DNA from: Comamonadaceae bacterium
GTDB taxonomy: Bacteria; Pseudomonadota; Gammaproteobacteria; Burkholderiales; Burkholderiaceae_C
DNA length: 44,433 bases
NCBI GenBank assembly: GCA_003599455.1
Contig: QZKF01000026.1
Span: forward strand, 1 to 44,433
Direction: 5' to 3'
Part shown: positions 26,897 through 38,230 of the stretch, in pieces
How the letters are laid out: every line of letters starts with the position of its first letter
How positions within the stretch are numbered: the stretch's first letter is position 1
The notes under the pieces: model-generated
What the model saw: the letters and a program-made list of their open reading frames with translations, nothing else
Told to the model about the DNA's origin: nothing
Database searches by the model: none
Made by a program: the position numbers and the translations under genes

Positions 26897-27837
26897 CGGT
26901 GGGCCTTGATGGAAGCGAGGATGCCGAGAACGAACAGCGCGCAGGCCAGCCACTGCAGGGCGGCGGGCCACTGGGCGCTCCAGGCGAAGGTGTAGACGAG
27001 GCCGAACACGGTCTCGCTGACGATGAGTTGCCCGGCCAGGCTCGCGCTCAGGCGGCGGCTGGCCATGTTCCACAGCACCGAGGCGATCCACGCCGAACCG
27101 ATGCCGGTGACCGCGCACACGACCAGGAAGGTGCCGAAGCCGGGGCGCACCATCAAGGCGTCAAGGTCGGAGCCGGCCACGGCCCAGATTCCGAGCGCAC
27201 CCAGGCCCGCGGCCACCCCCAGCCAGTTGGCCCAGACGGTGGAGTTCACCTCGGGATGATGGCCGAGCCAGCGCGCGTTGAGCAGGCCGAACGCGGTCCA
27301 CGAGGCCATGGCCAGCACGGCGTAGAAGATGCCCAGCCACAGGTTCGTACCACCACCGGCCTCGGCGCCGTGCGCGGTCACCCGCATCATCAGCGCCAGG
27401 CCAGCGATGGTCAGCAGCAGCCCCGGCACCAGCGAGCGCCAGCGCAGCCCGGCGGGCTTGCCCAGCAACATGATCCAGAGCGGAATGGTGCCGATGATGA
27501 GCACCGGCAGCGCCGCGCCCGCAGCCTGGATGGCCAGCACCAGCAGCAGGTAGTAGCCGGTGTAACCCAGCAGACTGAGCCACAGCGCGGCCCCCGTCTG
27601 GCGCCAGGTGGGCAGGTGCGCTTCACCCCGCAACCCGGCCCACAACAAAAGGAATACCGACAGCAGACCGCACGAAAGGAAGCGGCCGACCGTGAGGTCG
27701 ATCGAACTGAAGCCTGGCGTGATCAGGGGCGCCACGAAGGCCGTGCCCCAGAACGCACCGGCACCCAGGCCCGCCACGATGCCGGTGACCATGCCCGGCG
27801 GCCAGCCCGAGGGCCGGCCCATGACTGCAACGCTCAT
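26893..27837 (-). CDS. EamA/DMT family transporter
   Basis: This is a 314-residue inner-membrane protein with ten predicted hydrophobic helices arranged as two EamA repeats. The first starts GIVAGLGAGAFWGTAFVAPL and the second IFYAVLAMASWTAFGLLNAR. Members export amino acids or other metabolites; the substrate is not predictable. Its ATG directly follows the SDR stop (TGAATG) and its stop overlaps the thioesterase start, so the three genes form one tightly coupled unit. Confidence 0.9.
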   Translation of the reverse strand: MSVAVMGRPSGWPPGMVTGIVAGLGAGAFWGTAFVAPLITPGFSSIDLTVGRFLSCGLLSVFLLLWAGLRGEAHLPTWRQTGAALWLSLLGYTGYYLLLVLAIQAAGAALPVLIIGTIPLWIMLLGKPAGLRWRSLVPGLLLTIAGLALMMRVTAHGAEAGGGTNLWLGIFYAVLAMASWTAFGLLNARWLGHHPEVNSTVWANWLGVAAGLGALGIWAVAGSDLDALMVRPGFGTFLVVCAVTGIGSAWIASVLWNMASRRLSASLAGQLIVSETVFGLVYTFAWSAQWPAALQWLACALFVLGILASIKAHR

Positions 27838-28620
27838 TCAGGCCCCGAAACCGTCGTCGGCGGCGATGACCGCACCGTTGACAAAATGGCTTTCGCTCGA
27901 GCACAGCATCACCAGCACCGCGTCCAGATCGGCCGGCGTGCCGACGCGCTTGCGCGGCAGCATGCTGATGAGTTTTTTCCCCTGCTCGGTCTGCCAGTGG
28001 TGGTGGTTGATCTCGGTGTCGATGTAGCCGGGGCAGATGGCGTTGACGTTGATGCCGAAGCGGCCCCACTCCACCGCCATGGCCTTGGTCATCTGCACCA
28101 CCGCGGCCTTGCTCATGCAATACACGCCGATCTGCGGCAGCACCTTGAGCCCGGCCATGGAGGCGATGTTGACGATGCGCCCGCCCACGTAGGTGCCCGG
28201 CGCCGCGCCGTTGGCGCGCGCCAGCATGCGCTTGCCCACTTCCTGTGCCACGAAAAAGGCGCCTTTGGTGTTGGTGTCGAAGATGTAGTCGTAGTCTTCC
28301 TCGCTCACGTCCTGCAGGCGCTGCGTGGTGCTCACACCCGAGTTGTTGACGAGGATGTCGATCGCGCCGACCTCGGTCTCGGCGTGCGCCACGGCCGCCT
28401 TGATGGAAGCCCGGTCGGTCACGTCCATCGCCACCACGTGCGCGTCGCCGCCCGCGGCCTCGATGTGCGCGCGCAGCGCCATGAGGCGGTCGGTGCGGCG
28501 GCTGGCCAGCACCACGGCCGCGCCGGCACGCGCCAGCGTCTTGGCGAACTGTTCACCGAGTCCACCGGACGCACCGGTGATCAGGGCCACGCGACCCGAC
28601 AAGTCCAGGCTGTATGCCAT
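27838..28620 (-). CDS. short-chain dehydrogenase/reductase (3-oxoacyl-ACP reductase-like)
   Basis: This is a 260-residue classical SDR. The cofactor motif is TGASGGLG (residues 16-23), the structural motif is NNSGV, and the active site is Ser in NIASMAGL with YCMSK (Tyr-x-x-x-Lys). The C-terminal PGYIDTEINHHHWQTEQGKK stretch is typical of the SDR group often linked to fatty or aromatic acid metabolism. The start at 28620 is preceded by a strong GAGGAGG ribosome site. It is the first gene of the SDR/EamA/thioesterase operon and diverges from the ETF-QO gene. Confidence 0.94.
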   Translation of the reverse strand: MAYSLDLSGRVALITGASGGLGEQFAKTLARAGAAVVLASRRTDRLMALRAHIEAAGGDAHVVAMDVTDRASIKAAVAHAETEVGAIDILVNNSGVSTTQRLQDVSEEDYDYIFDTNTKGAFFVAQEVGKRMLARANGAAPGTYVGGRIVNIASMAGLKVLPQIGVYCMSKAAVVQMTKAMAVEWGRFGINVNAICPGYIDTEINHHHWQTEQGKKLISMLPRKRVGTPADLDAVLVMLCSSESHFVNGAVIAADDGFGA

Positions 28621-28812
28621 GAGAGAGCCTCCTCTAAAGTGGTTGATTCTGTGTGCCCTACAGGCACCAGCACGGCCATCGCGGGCCCATGCGACAGGAT
28701 TGTGCGCCATGCCCCACTAAAATCCGTCACGACCACGACACCGGCATGCCCCCGCGCAAGGCCGTCATGACAATCCCCGGGTGCCTCCACCCGCCAGAGC
28801 GAGACCCTCCAC
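28621..28812. promoter_or_regulatory. divergent intergenic region SDR / ETF-QO
   Basis: These 192 bp separate two divergent genes and must hold both promoters. Apart from the SDR ribosome site (GAGGAGG on the minus strand, close to 28620) I see no clear operator, repeat or terminator. Confidence 0.4.
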
Positions 28813-30498
28813 ATGACACCCCAAGACATCCTGAGCACCTACGGCCCGCGCGAAGCCATGGAATACGACGTGGTCGTGGTCGGCGGCGGCCCGGCCGGCC
28901 TGTCCACCGCGATCCGCCTCAAGCAACTGGCGGCGGAAAAGGGTGGCGAGATCAACGTCTGCGTGCTGGAAAAAGGCTCCGAGCCGGGCGCCCACATCCT
29001 CAGCGGCGCGGTGATGGACCCGATCGCGATCACCGAGCTTTTCCCCGACTGGAAGGCGCGCGGCGCGCCGCTGAACCAGGCCGTGACCGGGGACGACCTG
29101 CTGGTGCTGTCGGAAACCGGCGCCACGCGCACGCCCGACTGGCTGATGCCACGCAACTTCCACAACGACGGCTGCTACGTGATCAGCCTGGGCGCGGTCA
29201 CCAAGTGGCTGGGCGAGCAGGCCGAAGCGCTGGGTGTGGAAATCTTCCCTGGCTTCACCGCCGCCGAAGTGCTCTACAACGACGACGGCTCGGTCAAGGG
29301 CGTGGCCACCGGCAACCAGGGCGTGGGCAAGGACGGCGAGCCGAGCGAGAGCTTCCAGATCGGCATGGAACTGCACGCGAAGTACACCGTGTTTGCCGAA
29401 GGCGCGCGCGGCCACCTCGGCAAGCAGCTGCTCGCGAAATACAAGCTGACCGAAGGCAAGGACGCGCAGACCTATGCCATCGGCATCAAGGAGCTGTGGG
29501 AAGTGCCGGCCGACAAGGCCAAGCCCGGCCTGGTGGTGCACACCGCCGGCTGGCCGATGGACAACGACACCTTTGGCGGCGGCTTCCTCTACCACCTCGA
29601 AGGCAACAAGGTCACGCTGGGCCTGGTGGTCGGCCTGGACTACCAGAACCCCTGGATGTCGCCGTTCGAGGAAATGCAGCGCTGGAAGACGCACCCCAGC
29701 ATCCAGGCGCACATTGAGGGCGGCAAACGCCTGGGCTATGGCGCCCGCGCCCTGAACAACGGCACGCCGCAGGCCCTGCCCAAGCTGGTGTTCCCGGGCG
29801 GTGCGCTGGTGGGCTGCGACGCCGGCTTCCTGAACGCCGCGCGCATCAAGGGCAGCCACGCCGCCATCAAGAGCGGCATGCTCTGCGCCGAGGCGGCGTA
29901 CGAGGCGGTGGCCGCGGGCCGCCAGCACGACGAACTCGCCGGCTTCCCCGAGCGTTTCCAGAAGAGCTGGCTGCACGAGGAGCTCTGGACCTACCGCAAC
30001 TTCAAGAACTGGTTCAAGAAGAGCCCGCTGCTGGGCAAGCTGATGACCGGCATCGAGCACTGGTTCCTGCCCAAGGTGGGCGTGAAGACGCCGCCCTGGA
30101 CGTTGCACAACAGCACGCCCGACCACGTCAAGCTGCGCCCGGCCGCCGAGATGCCGCAGATCAGCTACCCCAAGCCGGACAACAAGATCACCTTCGACCG
30201 GCTCTCCAGCGTGTTCGTGAGCAACACCAACCACGAAGAGAACCAGCCGGCGCACCTGACGCTGAAGAACGACAGCGTGCCGGTGCAGATCAACCTGGCG
30301 AAATACGCCGGCCCCGAGAGCCGCTACTGCCCGGCCGGCGTGTACGAGTTCGTCAAGAACGACGACGGATCGGACCGCCTGCAGATCAACGCGCAGAACT
30401 GCGTGCACTGCAAGACCTGCGACATCAAGGACCCGACGCAGAATATCGTCTGGGTCACGCCCGAAGGCGGCGGCGGGCCGAACTACGCGGGCATGTGA
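28813..30498 (+). CDS. electron transfer flavoprotein-ubiquinone oxidoreductase
   Basis: ETF-QO passes electrons from reduced ETF (from acyl-CoA and other dehydrogenases) to ubiquinone at the membrane. It has 561 residues, the family's usual size. The FAD site is DVVVVGGGPAGLSTAIRLK near residue 18. The C-terminal 4Fe-4S cluster is bound by Cys in YCPAGVYEF and by NCVHCKTCDIKDP. The middle GGGFLYHLEGNKVTLGLVVG segment is conserved. The gene has its own promoter region and is closed by an intrinsic terminator 32 bp downstream. It supports fatty-acid, aromatic-acid or amino-acid oxidation. Confidence 0.97.
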   Translation: MTPQDILSTYGPREAMEYDVVVVGGGPAGLSTAIRLKQLAAEKGGEINVCVLEKGSEPGAHILSGAVMDPIAITELFPDWKARGAPLNQAVTGDDLLVLSETGATRTPDWLMPRNFHNDGCYVISLGAVTKWLGEQAEALGVEIFPGFTAAEVLYNDDGSVKGVATGNQGVGKDGEPSESFQIGMELHAKYTVFAEGARGHLGKQLLAKYKLTEGKDAQTYAIGIKELWEVPADKAKPGLVVHTAGWPMDNDTFGGGFLYHLEGNKVTLGLVVGLDYQNPWMSPFEEMQRWKTHPSIQAHIEGGKRLGYGARALNNGTPQALPKLVFPGGALVGCDAGFLNAARIKGSHAAIKSGMLCAEAAYEAVAAGRQHDELAGFPERFQKSWLHEELWTYRNFKNWFKKSPLLGKLMTGIEHWFLPKVGVKTPPWTLHNSTPDHVKLRPAAEMPQISYPKPDNKITFDRLSSVFVSNTNHEENQPAHLTLKNDSVPVQINLAKYAGPESRYCPAGVYEFVKNDDGSDRLQINAQNCVHCKTCDIKDPTQNIVWVTPEGGGGPNYAGM

Positions 30499-30528
30499 GC
30501 GAAGTCACGCACCTCGCCCCATTCGCCA

Positions 30529-30553
30529 GAAAGCCGCCTCCGGGCGGCTTTTT
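30529..30553 (+). terminator. intrinsic terminator after ETF-QO
   Basis: The stem AAGCCGCC (30531-30538) with GGCGGCTT (30543-30550) has a 4-nt loop, followed by five T residues (30549-30553). It ends the ETF-QO transcript and rules out a start for the next gene upstream of this point. Confidence 0.92.
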
Positions 30554-30617
30554 CATGCCCGCGGTTCACTGGAACGTCACATGGCCTCGCCACAGTGCAG
30601 GCTCCGTGAACGACGTG

Positions 30618-31136
30618 ATGGAAACGATGCTGAACAAGACCGACAAGGGCCGGGCCGAACTGTTGCCCGGACAACGCCAGCTGGCGCAACGCGAACGCGC
30701 CCTGCTGCTCATGGCCGATGGCCGCAAACCCGAGGCCGAGCTGTTCGCCCTGTTCGAGGGCCAGGGCCGCGACCTGGTCGCCGGCCTGCTGGCGCGCGGC
30801 TATCTGGTGGACGAAAAACCCGCCGCGCCGGCCCCGGCACCCGAAACCCGCCGTCCGGCCGCGGTGTCCGCCGACGCCTTCTCCGGCCCGCGCTCGATGG
30901 CGAGCGCGCGCATGTTCCTGTTCGACCTGAGCGAGCGCATGTTCGCCCCGCGCGACAAGGCCCTGGCGCAGCGCTACCGCGACGCCCTGCGCGAGGCGCG
31001 CGACCTGTCCGGCATGCTCGCGGTGAGCCGCGAGATGATCGCCGACGTGGAGCGCCTGGCCGGCAGCGAACGCGCCGACGGCATCAGCGAGCGGCTGGCC
31101 CGGCTGCTGCCCGAATCGGCGCTGGAAACACCCTGA
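30618..31136 (+). CDS. hypothetical protein, helical N-terminal domain and Pro/Ala linker
   Basis: I do not recognise a characterised family. The protein has about 172 residues. The first 65 (NKTDKGRAELLPGQRQLAQR, then RALLLMADGRKPEAELFALF) look like a small helical or winged domain, similar to N-terminal regions I have seen in Burkholderiales hypothetical proteins. A Pro/Ala-rich linker follows (about residues 70-95). The C-terminal half is helical and charged. There is no signal peptide or membrane segment. Starts are possible at GTG 30606, ATG 30618 and ATG 30627; the frame is open further up, but only across the ETF-QO terminator. It sits between that terminator and the glycine riboswitch. 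Confidence 0.6.
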   Translation: METMLNKTDKGRAELLPGQRQLAQRERALLLMADGRKPEAELFALFEGQGRDLVAGLLARGYLVDEKPAAPAPAPETRRPAAVSADAFSGPRSMASARMFLFDLSERMFAPRDKALAQRYRDALREARDLSGMLAVSREMIADVERLAGSERADGISERLARLLPESALETP

Positions 31137-31173
31137 AACGACGGCCGGACCCACGCGGTGGGATACACTCGCT

Positions 31174-31394
31174 TGGTCAGGAGAGAAGCCGATTCAGTCT
31201 CTGAAAAGGCTCGCCGAAGGCGCAGGCGGCACCGCACACCGGGTGCCCTGAACGCTCAGGCAAAAGGACTGGCAAACACGGGCCGCAAGGCCCGTGTACC
31301 CCCCTGGAGAGAGGCCGTTCCCTGAAGCGGTCCACCGAAGGAGCAAGCGCGGCATCGCCCGCGTGAATCTCTCAGGTAAAGCGGACAGCGGGGC
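31174..31394 (+). ncRNA. tandem glycine riboswitch upstream of gcvTHP
   Basis: Two glycine aptamers lie in series in the gcvT leader. Aptamer 1 (about 31179-31273) has GGAGAG, CCGAAGGCGCAGGCGG and CTCAGGCAAAAGGAC. Aptamer 2 (about 31301-31393) has GGAGAGAGGCC, CACCGAAGGAGCAAGC and CTCTCAGGTAAAGCGGACAG. These are the conserved blocks of the class. Between them is a 9-bp hairpin with a GCAA loop (31276-31297). A -10-like TACACT lies at 31164-31169. The riboswitch should switch on glycine cleavage when glycine is high. Confidence 0.96.
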
Positions 31395-31455
31395 AGCGCA
31401 CGGATGAACCGTGTTCCGCCCCACCGGGGCCTGCCCCCTTGCCCGAGAGCTTTCC

Positions 31456-32580
31456 GTGTCCGACGCCGAACTCCTCAAGACCCCGCTGCACGCACTGCAC
31501 ACCGAACTGGGCGCCCGCATGGTGCCGTTTGCCGGCTATTCCATGCCGGTGCAGTACCCCGCCGGCCTGATGGCCGAGCACCACCACACCCGCGCCAGCG
31601 CCGGCCTGTTCGATGTCTCGCACATGGGCCAGTTGCGCCTGGTCGGGCCCGACGCCGCCGCGGCCTTCGAGTCGCTGATGCCGGTCGACGTGATCGACCT
31701 CGCCGTGGGCAAGCAGCGCTACGGCCTGCTGCTCAACGACGCCGGCGGCATCATCGACGACCTGATGTTCGTGAACCGCGGCGACGACCTCTTCGTGATC
31801 GTCAACGGCGCCTGCAAGGTCGGCGACATCGCGCACATGCAGGCGCGCATCGGTTCGCGCTGCCAGGTCATTCCCCTGCCCGACCGCGGCCTGCTCGCGC
31901 TGCAGGGTCCGCAGGCCGTGGCCGCGCTGCAGCGCCTGGTGCCGGGTGTGGAGAAGCTGGTGTTCATGACCGGCGGTGCCTTCAGCTGGCAGGGCGCCGA
32001 CCTGTTCATCACCCGCAGCGGCTACACCGGCGAAGACGGTTTCGAGATCTCGGTGCCGGGCGATCGCGCCGAGGCCTTTGCCCGTGCCCTGCTGGCCGAG
32101 CCCGAGGTGAAACCGGTGGGCCTGGGCGCGCGCAACTCGCTGCGCCTCGAAGCCGGCCTGTGCCTTTACGGCAACGACATCGACACCAGCACCACGCCGG
32201 TGGAAGCCGCGCTCAACTGGGCGATGCAGAAGGTGCGCCGCACCGGCGGCGCGCGCGCAGGGGGTTTCCCGGGCGCGGCGCGCGTGCTGGCCCAGCTCGA
32301 CGGCGCCGAGCCGCTGACGCGCAAGCGCGTGGGCTTGGTCGCGCTGGAACGCATCCCCGTGCGCGAGCACATCGCGCTGCAAAGCGCCGGCGGCGAGACC
32401 ATCGGCGAAGTCACCAGCGGCCTGCTGGGGCCCAGCGCCGACAAGCCCGTGGCCATGGGCTATGTGAGCCCCGCGCACGCGGCCATCGGCACGCGCGTGC
32501 TGGCCATCGTGCGCGGCAAGGCCGTGCCGATGGAGGTGAGCGCCATGCCCTTCGTTCCCAACCGCTATTTCCGCGGCTGA
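31456..32580 (+). CDS. gcvT: glycine cleavage system aminomethyltransferase (T protein)
   Basis: T protein takes the aminomethyl group from the lipoyl arm of H protein and transfers it to tetrahydrofolate, releasing ammonia. It has 374 residues. Typical segments are ELGARMVPFAGYSMPVQYP, LFDVSHMGQLRL, ITRSGYTGEDGFEISVP and EAGLCLYGNDID. The start is a GTG at 31456, preceded by GAGAG 7 nt upstream, giving the family start (M)SDAELLKTPLHALH. An earlier in-frame GTG at 31411 would add an unrelated 15-residue head that lies between riboswitch and ribosome site. It is the first gene of gcvT-gcvH-gcvP. Confidence 0.97.
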   Translation: MSDAELLKTPLHALHTELGARMVPFAGYSMPVQYPAGLMAEHHHTRASAGLFDVSHMGQLRLVGPDAAAAFESLMPVDVIDLAVGKQRYGLLLNDAGGIIDDLMFVNRGDDLFVIVNGACKVGDIAHMQARIGSRCQVIPLPDRGLLALQGPQAVAALQRLVPGVEKLVFMTGGAFSWQGADLFITRSGYTGEDGFEISVPGDRAEAFARALLAEPEVKPVGLGARNSLRLEAGLCLYGNDIDTSTTPVEAALNWAMQKVRRTGGARAGGFPGAARVLAQLDGAEPLTRKRVGLVALERIPVREHIALQSAGGETIGEVTSGLLGPSADKPVAMGYVSPAHAAIGTRVLAIVRGKAVPMEVSAMPFVPNRYFRG

Positions 32581-32619
32581 ACCCCTTTTTCCGTTCCCTC
32601 TTTTTTCAGGAGCTTTCCC

Positions 32620-32991
32620 ATGACCACCAAGTACACCGAAGACCACGAATGGATCCGCGTTGACGGCGGCATCGCCACCGTCGGCATCACCGTGCACGCG
32701 CAGGACGCGCTGGGCGACGTGGTGTTCGTCGACCTGCCCGAAGTCGGCAAGACCTTTGCGCAGAAAGACGTGGCCGGCGTGGTCGAGTCCGTGAAGGCCG
32801 CGGCCGACGTGTACATGCCCGTGAGCGGCGAGGTGACCGAGGTCAATGAGGCACTGCGCGCCGACCCCTCGCTGGCCAACAGCGACCCGCTCCAGAGCGG
32901 CTGGTTCTTCAAGGTGAAGCTGTCCGACCCGGCACAGGTCGATGCCCTGCTGGACGAGACCGCCTACAACGCCTTCTCTGCCAACGCCTGA
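32620..32991 (+). CDS. gcvH: glycine cleavage system H protein
   Basis: This is the small lipoyl carrier that shuttles the aminomethyl group between P, T and L proteins. It has 123 residues. The lipoylation site is Lys59 in [13 protein letters not shown], and [12 protein letters not shown] at the N-terminus is typical. The start at 32620 has AGGAG 8 nt upstream. It follows gcvT by 39 bp and precedes gcvP by 21 bp. The L protein (dihydrolipoamide dehydrogenase) is not encoded here and is probably shared with the 2-oxoacid dehydrogenases. Confidence 0.98.
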   Translation: MTTKYTEDHEWIRVDGGIATVGITVHAQDALGDVVFVDLPEVGKTFAQKDVAGVVESVKAAADVYMPVSGEVTEVNEALRADPSLANSDPLQSGWFFKVKLSDPAQVDALLDETAYNAFSANA

Positions 32992-33012
32992 TCCTTTCCG
33001 CCGGAGCCTTTC

Positions 33013-35907
<2,895 letters not shown>

Positions 35908-36220
35908 GTTTTTAGTTCCTGGCCAGCCTGGTTGGTGAGGTCGGGTGGTCCGGTCATGCTGGCGCCGGCCTTGCTCGCGGGCGTCTGTCCGGGTCCGCTG
36001 ACACCTTTTCGTCAACACTGGGCGGGCACGCGATCTTTTGTGGCAACCGCGAATGGGGGCCAGCGCCCCCATGCCCAAACCACCCGCCCCCGTACGACGG
36101 TAGTGCACCAAGGTGGGCAGGCACCGCCACCGGCCTGGCGCGAGGTCTAAGAGCGGAAGGCCCCGCAACACAACCCAAAGGCCCCAAGCCTCACAATCGA
36201 AGCCACCGCACAACGACGCC
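35908..36220. other. intergenic region between gcvP and the radical SAM gene
   Basis: These 313 bp hold no convincing gene. A strong hairpin lies at 36053-36072 (arms ATGGGGGC and GCCCCCAT, loop CAGC) without a following T-run. The sequence is less GC-biased by codon position than its surroundings, so it is non-coding. The promoter of the radical SAM gene should lie in its right half. Confidence 0.5.
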
Positions 36221-38143
36221 ATGACCACCCCCGCCCTGCGCGTGCTGAGCCTCATCCCGCCGATGACGCAGCTCAACACGCCCTACCCCTCCACCGCCTA
36301 CCTCACCGGCTTCCTGCGCTCGCGCGGCATCGACGCCGTGCAGGCCGACCTGGCGCTGGCGCTGGTGCTCCAGCTCTTCACGCCTGCGGGCCTCGAAGCG
36401 GTGCGCGGCCGCGCGCTCGCGCAGCCCGAAGCGCGGCGCACGGCCAGCGTGCACGCCTTCCTCGACCAGTTCGCGCGCTACCGCGGCACCATCGGCCCGG
36501 TCATCGCCTTCCTGCAGGGCCGCGACTCCACGCTCGCGCACCGCATCGCCGCGCGCGAACTGCTGCCCGAAGGCCCGCGCTTCGCCGCACTCGAGGTGTA
36601 TGTGGACGCCGCGCTGAGCGAAGAAGGCGGCGATCCGCTGGCCTGGGCCTTCGGCGCGCTCGGCGTGCAGGACAAGGCGCGCCACATCGCCACGCTCTAC
36701 CTCAACGACCTCGCCGACGTGCTGCGCGACGCGGTCGACGACCGCTTCGGCTTCGTGCGCTACGCCGAGTCGCTCGCCAGCAGCCAGCCCAGCTTCGGGC
36801 CCATGGCCGCCGCGCTCGCGGCACCGCCCACGCTGGTGGACGAGCTGCTGCACACGCTCACCCTGGCCACCCTCAGCCAGCACCGCCCCGACCTGGTGCT
36901 GCTCTCGGTGCCGTTCCCGGGCGCGCTCTACGCCGCCCTGCGCATCGCGCAGACCATCAAGGCGCAGAACCCGCACATTGCCATCGCGCTCGGTGGCGGC
37001 TTCGTCAACACCGAGCTGCGCGAACTGGCCGAGCCGCGCCTGTTCGACTTCGTGGATTTCGTGACGCTGGACGCCGGCGAGCGCCCGCTGCTCGCGCTGA
37101 TCGACTACCTGCAGCGCAAACGGTCCAAGCAACGTCTGGTGCGGACCTTTGTGCGCGAAGACGAGACCGTGCGCTACATCAATTTCGTCGAACCGGACGT
37201 GCCCTTCGAGGACGTGGGCACGCCCACCTGGGACGGCCTGCCGCTGGACCGGTACCTGAGCCTGCTCGACATGCTCAACCCCATGCACCGGCTCTGGAGC
37301 GACGGGCGCTGGAACAAGCTCACCGTGGCGCACGGCTGCTACTGGAAGAAGTGCAGCTTCTGCGACGTGAGCCTGGACTACATCAGCCGCTACGAAACCG
37401 CGTCCGCATCCACGCTGGCCGACCGCATCGAAGCCATCGTGACCGAGACCGGGCAGACCGGTTTCCATTTCGTCGACGAAGCCGCACCACCCAAGGCCCT
37501 GAAAGCGCTGGCCGACGAGTTGATCAGCCGGCAGTTGCCGGTCTCGTGGTGGGGCAACATCCGCTTCGAAAAAACCTTCACGCCCGAGCTCTGCCAGCTG
37601 CTCGCCGACAGCGGCTGCATCGCCATGAGCGGCGGGCTCGAAGTGGCGAGCGACCGCCTGCTCACGCTGATGAAGAAAGGCGTGTCGGTCGAACAGGTGG
37701 CGCGCGTCACCAAGGGCTTTTCAGACGCCGGCATCCTGGTGCACGCCTACCTCATGTACGGCTTTCCCACGCAGACCGTGCAGGACACGGTGGACGCGCT
37801 CGAGTACGTGCGCCAGCTGTTCGAGAACGGCTGCATCCAGAGCGGCTTCTTCCACCGCTTCGCCTGCACCGTGCATTCGCCCGTGGGCCTGGACCCGGCG
37901 GCGTATGGCATCGAGCTGATTCCGCTGCCCGAGGTCACGTTCGCGAAGAACGACATCGGCTTCATCGACCCCACCGGCGTGGACCACGACGCGCTGGGCA
38001 TCGGCCTGCGCAAGGCGATCTACAACTACATGCATGGCATCGGGCTCGACGAAGACGTGCGCGCCTGGTTCAGCCACCTGCCCGGCAAGGTGCCCAAGGC
38101 CACGGTGGGCAGGAACCGCATCGCCAAGGCGCTGAACGGGTAA
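36221..38143 (+). CDS. radical SAM protein with N-terminal B12-binding-like domain, CX4CX2C cluster motif
   Basis: This is a 640-residue protein. The N-terminus (LRVLSLIPPMTQLNTPYPST) and the later RPDLVLLSVPFPGALYAALRIAQTI with GGGFVNTELRELA resemble a B12-binding-like domain split by a long insertion (about residues 45-210). No DxHxxG cobalamin motif is seen. The radical SAM core carries GCYWKKCSFC: Cys373, Cys378 and Cys381, spacing CX4CX2C instead of the usual CX3CX2C. GFHFVDEAAPPKALKAL, WWGNIRFEK and GLEVASDRLL follow, as in B12-binding radical SAM enzymes. The reaction is unknown. It has its own transcript, ending at a repeat, and converges on the FrnE-like gene. Confidence 0.85.
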   Translation: MTTPALRVLSLIPPMTQLNTPYPSTAYLTGFLRSRGIDAVQADLALALVLQLFTPAGLEAVRGRALAQPEARRTASVHAFLDQFARYRGTIGPVIAFLQGRDSTLAHRIAARELLPEGPRFAALEVYVDAALSEEGGDPLAWAFGALGVQDKARHIATLYLNDLADVLRDAVDDRFGFVRYAESLASSQPSFGPMAAALAAPPTLVDELLHTLTLATLSQHRPDLVLLSVPFPGALYAALRIAQTIKAQNPHIAIALGGGFVNTELRELAEPRLFDFVDFVTLDAGERPLLALIDYLQRKRSKQRLVRTFVREDETVRYINFVEPDVPFEDVGTPTWDGLPLDRYLSLLDMLNPMHRLWSDGRWNKLTVAHGCYWKKCSFCDVSLDYISRYETASASTLADRIEAIVTETGQTGFHFVDEAAPPKALKALADELISRQLPVSWWGNIRFEKTFTPELCQLLADSGCIAMSGGLEVASDRLLTLMKKGVSVEQVARVTKGFSDAGILVHAYLMYGFPTQTVQDTVDALEYVRQLFENGCIQSGFFHRFACTVHSPVGLDPAAYGIELIPLPEVTFAKNDIGFIDPTGVDHDALGIGLRKAIYNYMHGIGLDEDVRAWFSHLPGKVPKATVGRNRIAKALNG

Positions 38144-38221
38144 CCCCCTGCGCCGCCTGCGGCGTCACCCCCCAGAGGGCGCACCTTGCGGCCCGGCAAA
38201 GCCGGTTCCGCGGGTGCTCTG
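38144..38221. repeat. intergenic repeat, copy B (convergent gap)
   Basis: This is a 78-bp element directly after the radical SAM stop, before the convergent DsbA-family gene. It is closely related to 22961-23039, with the same order of blocks (GCGCCGCC, GGGCGCACC, CCCGGCAAAGCCGGTT, then GCTCTG). Both copies occupy convergent gaps. Confidence 0.75.
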
Positions 38222-38230
38222 CCTGATGCC

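Noticed and set aside
30495..30617. Longer N-terminus for the hypothetical gene
   Set aside because: The extension would cross the intrinsic terminator of ETF-QO (30529-30553).
31411..31455. Upstream GTG start of gcvT
   Set aside because: It adds 15 residues absent from the family, and the ribosome site GAGAG lies before the GTG at 31456.
36104..36119. NtrC-like site TGCACC-AA-GGTGGGCA
   Set aside because: The symmetry is poor and no sigma-54 promoter is visible before the radical SAM gene.
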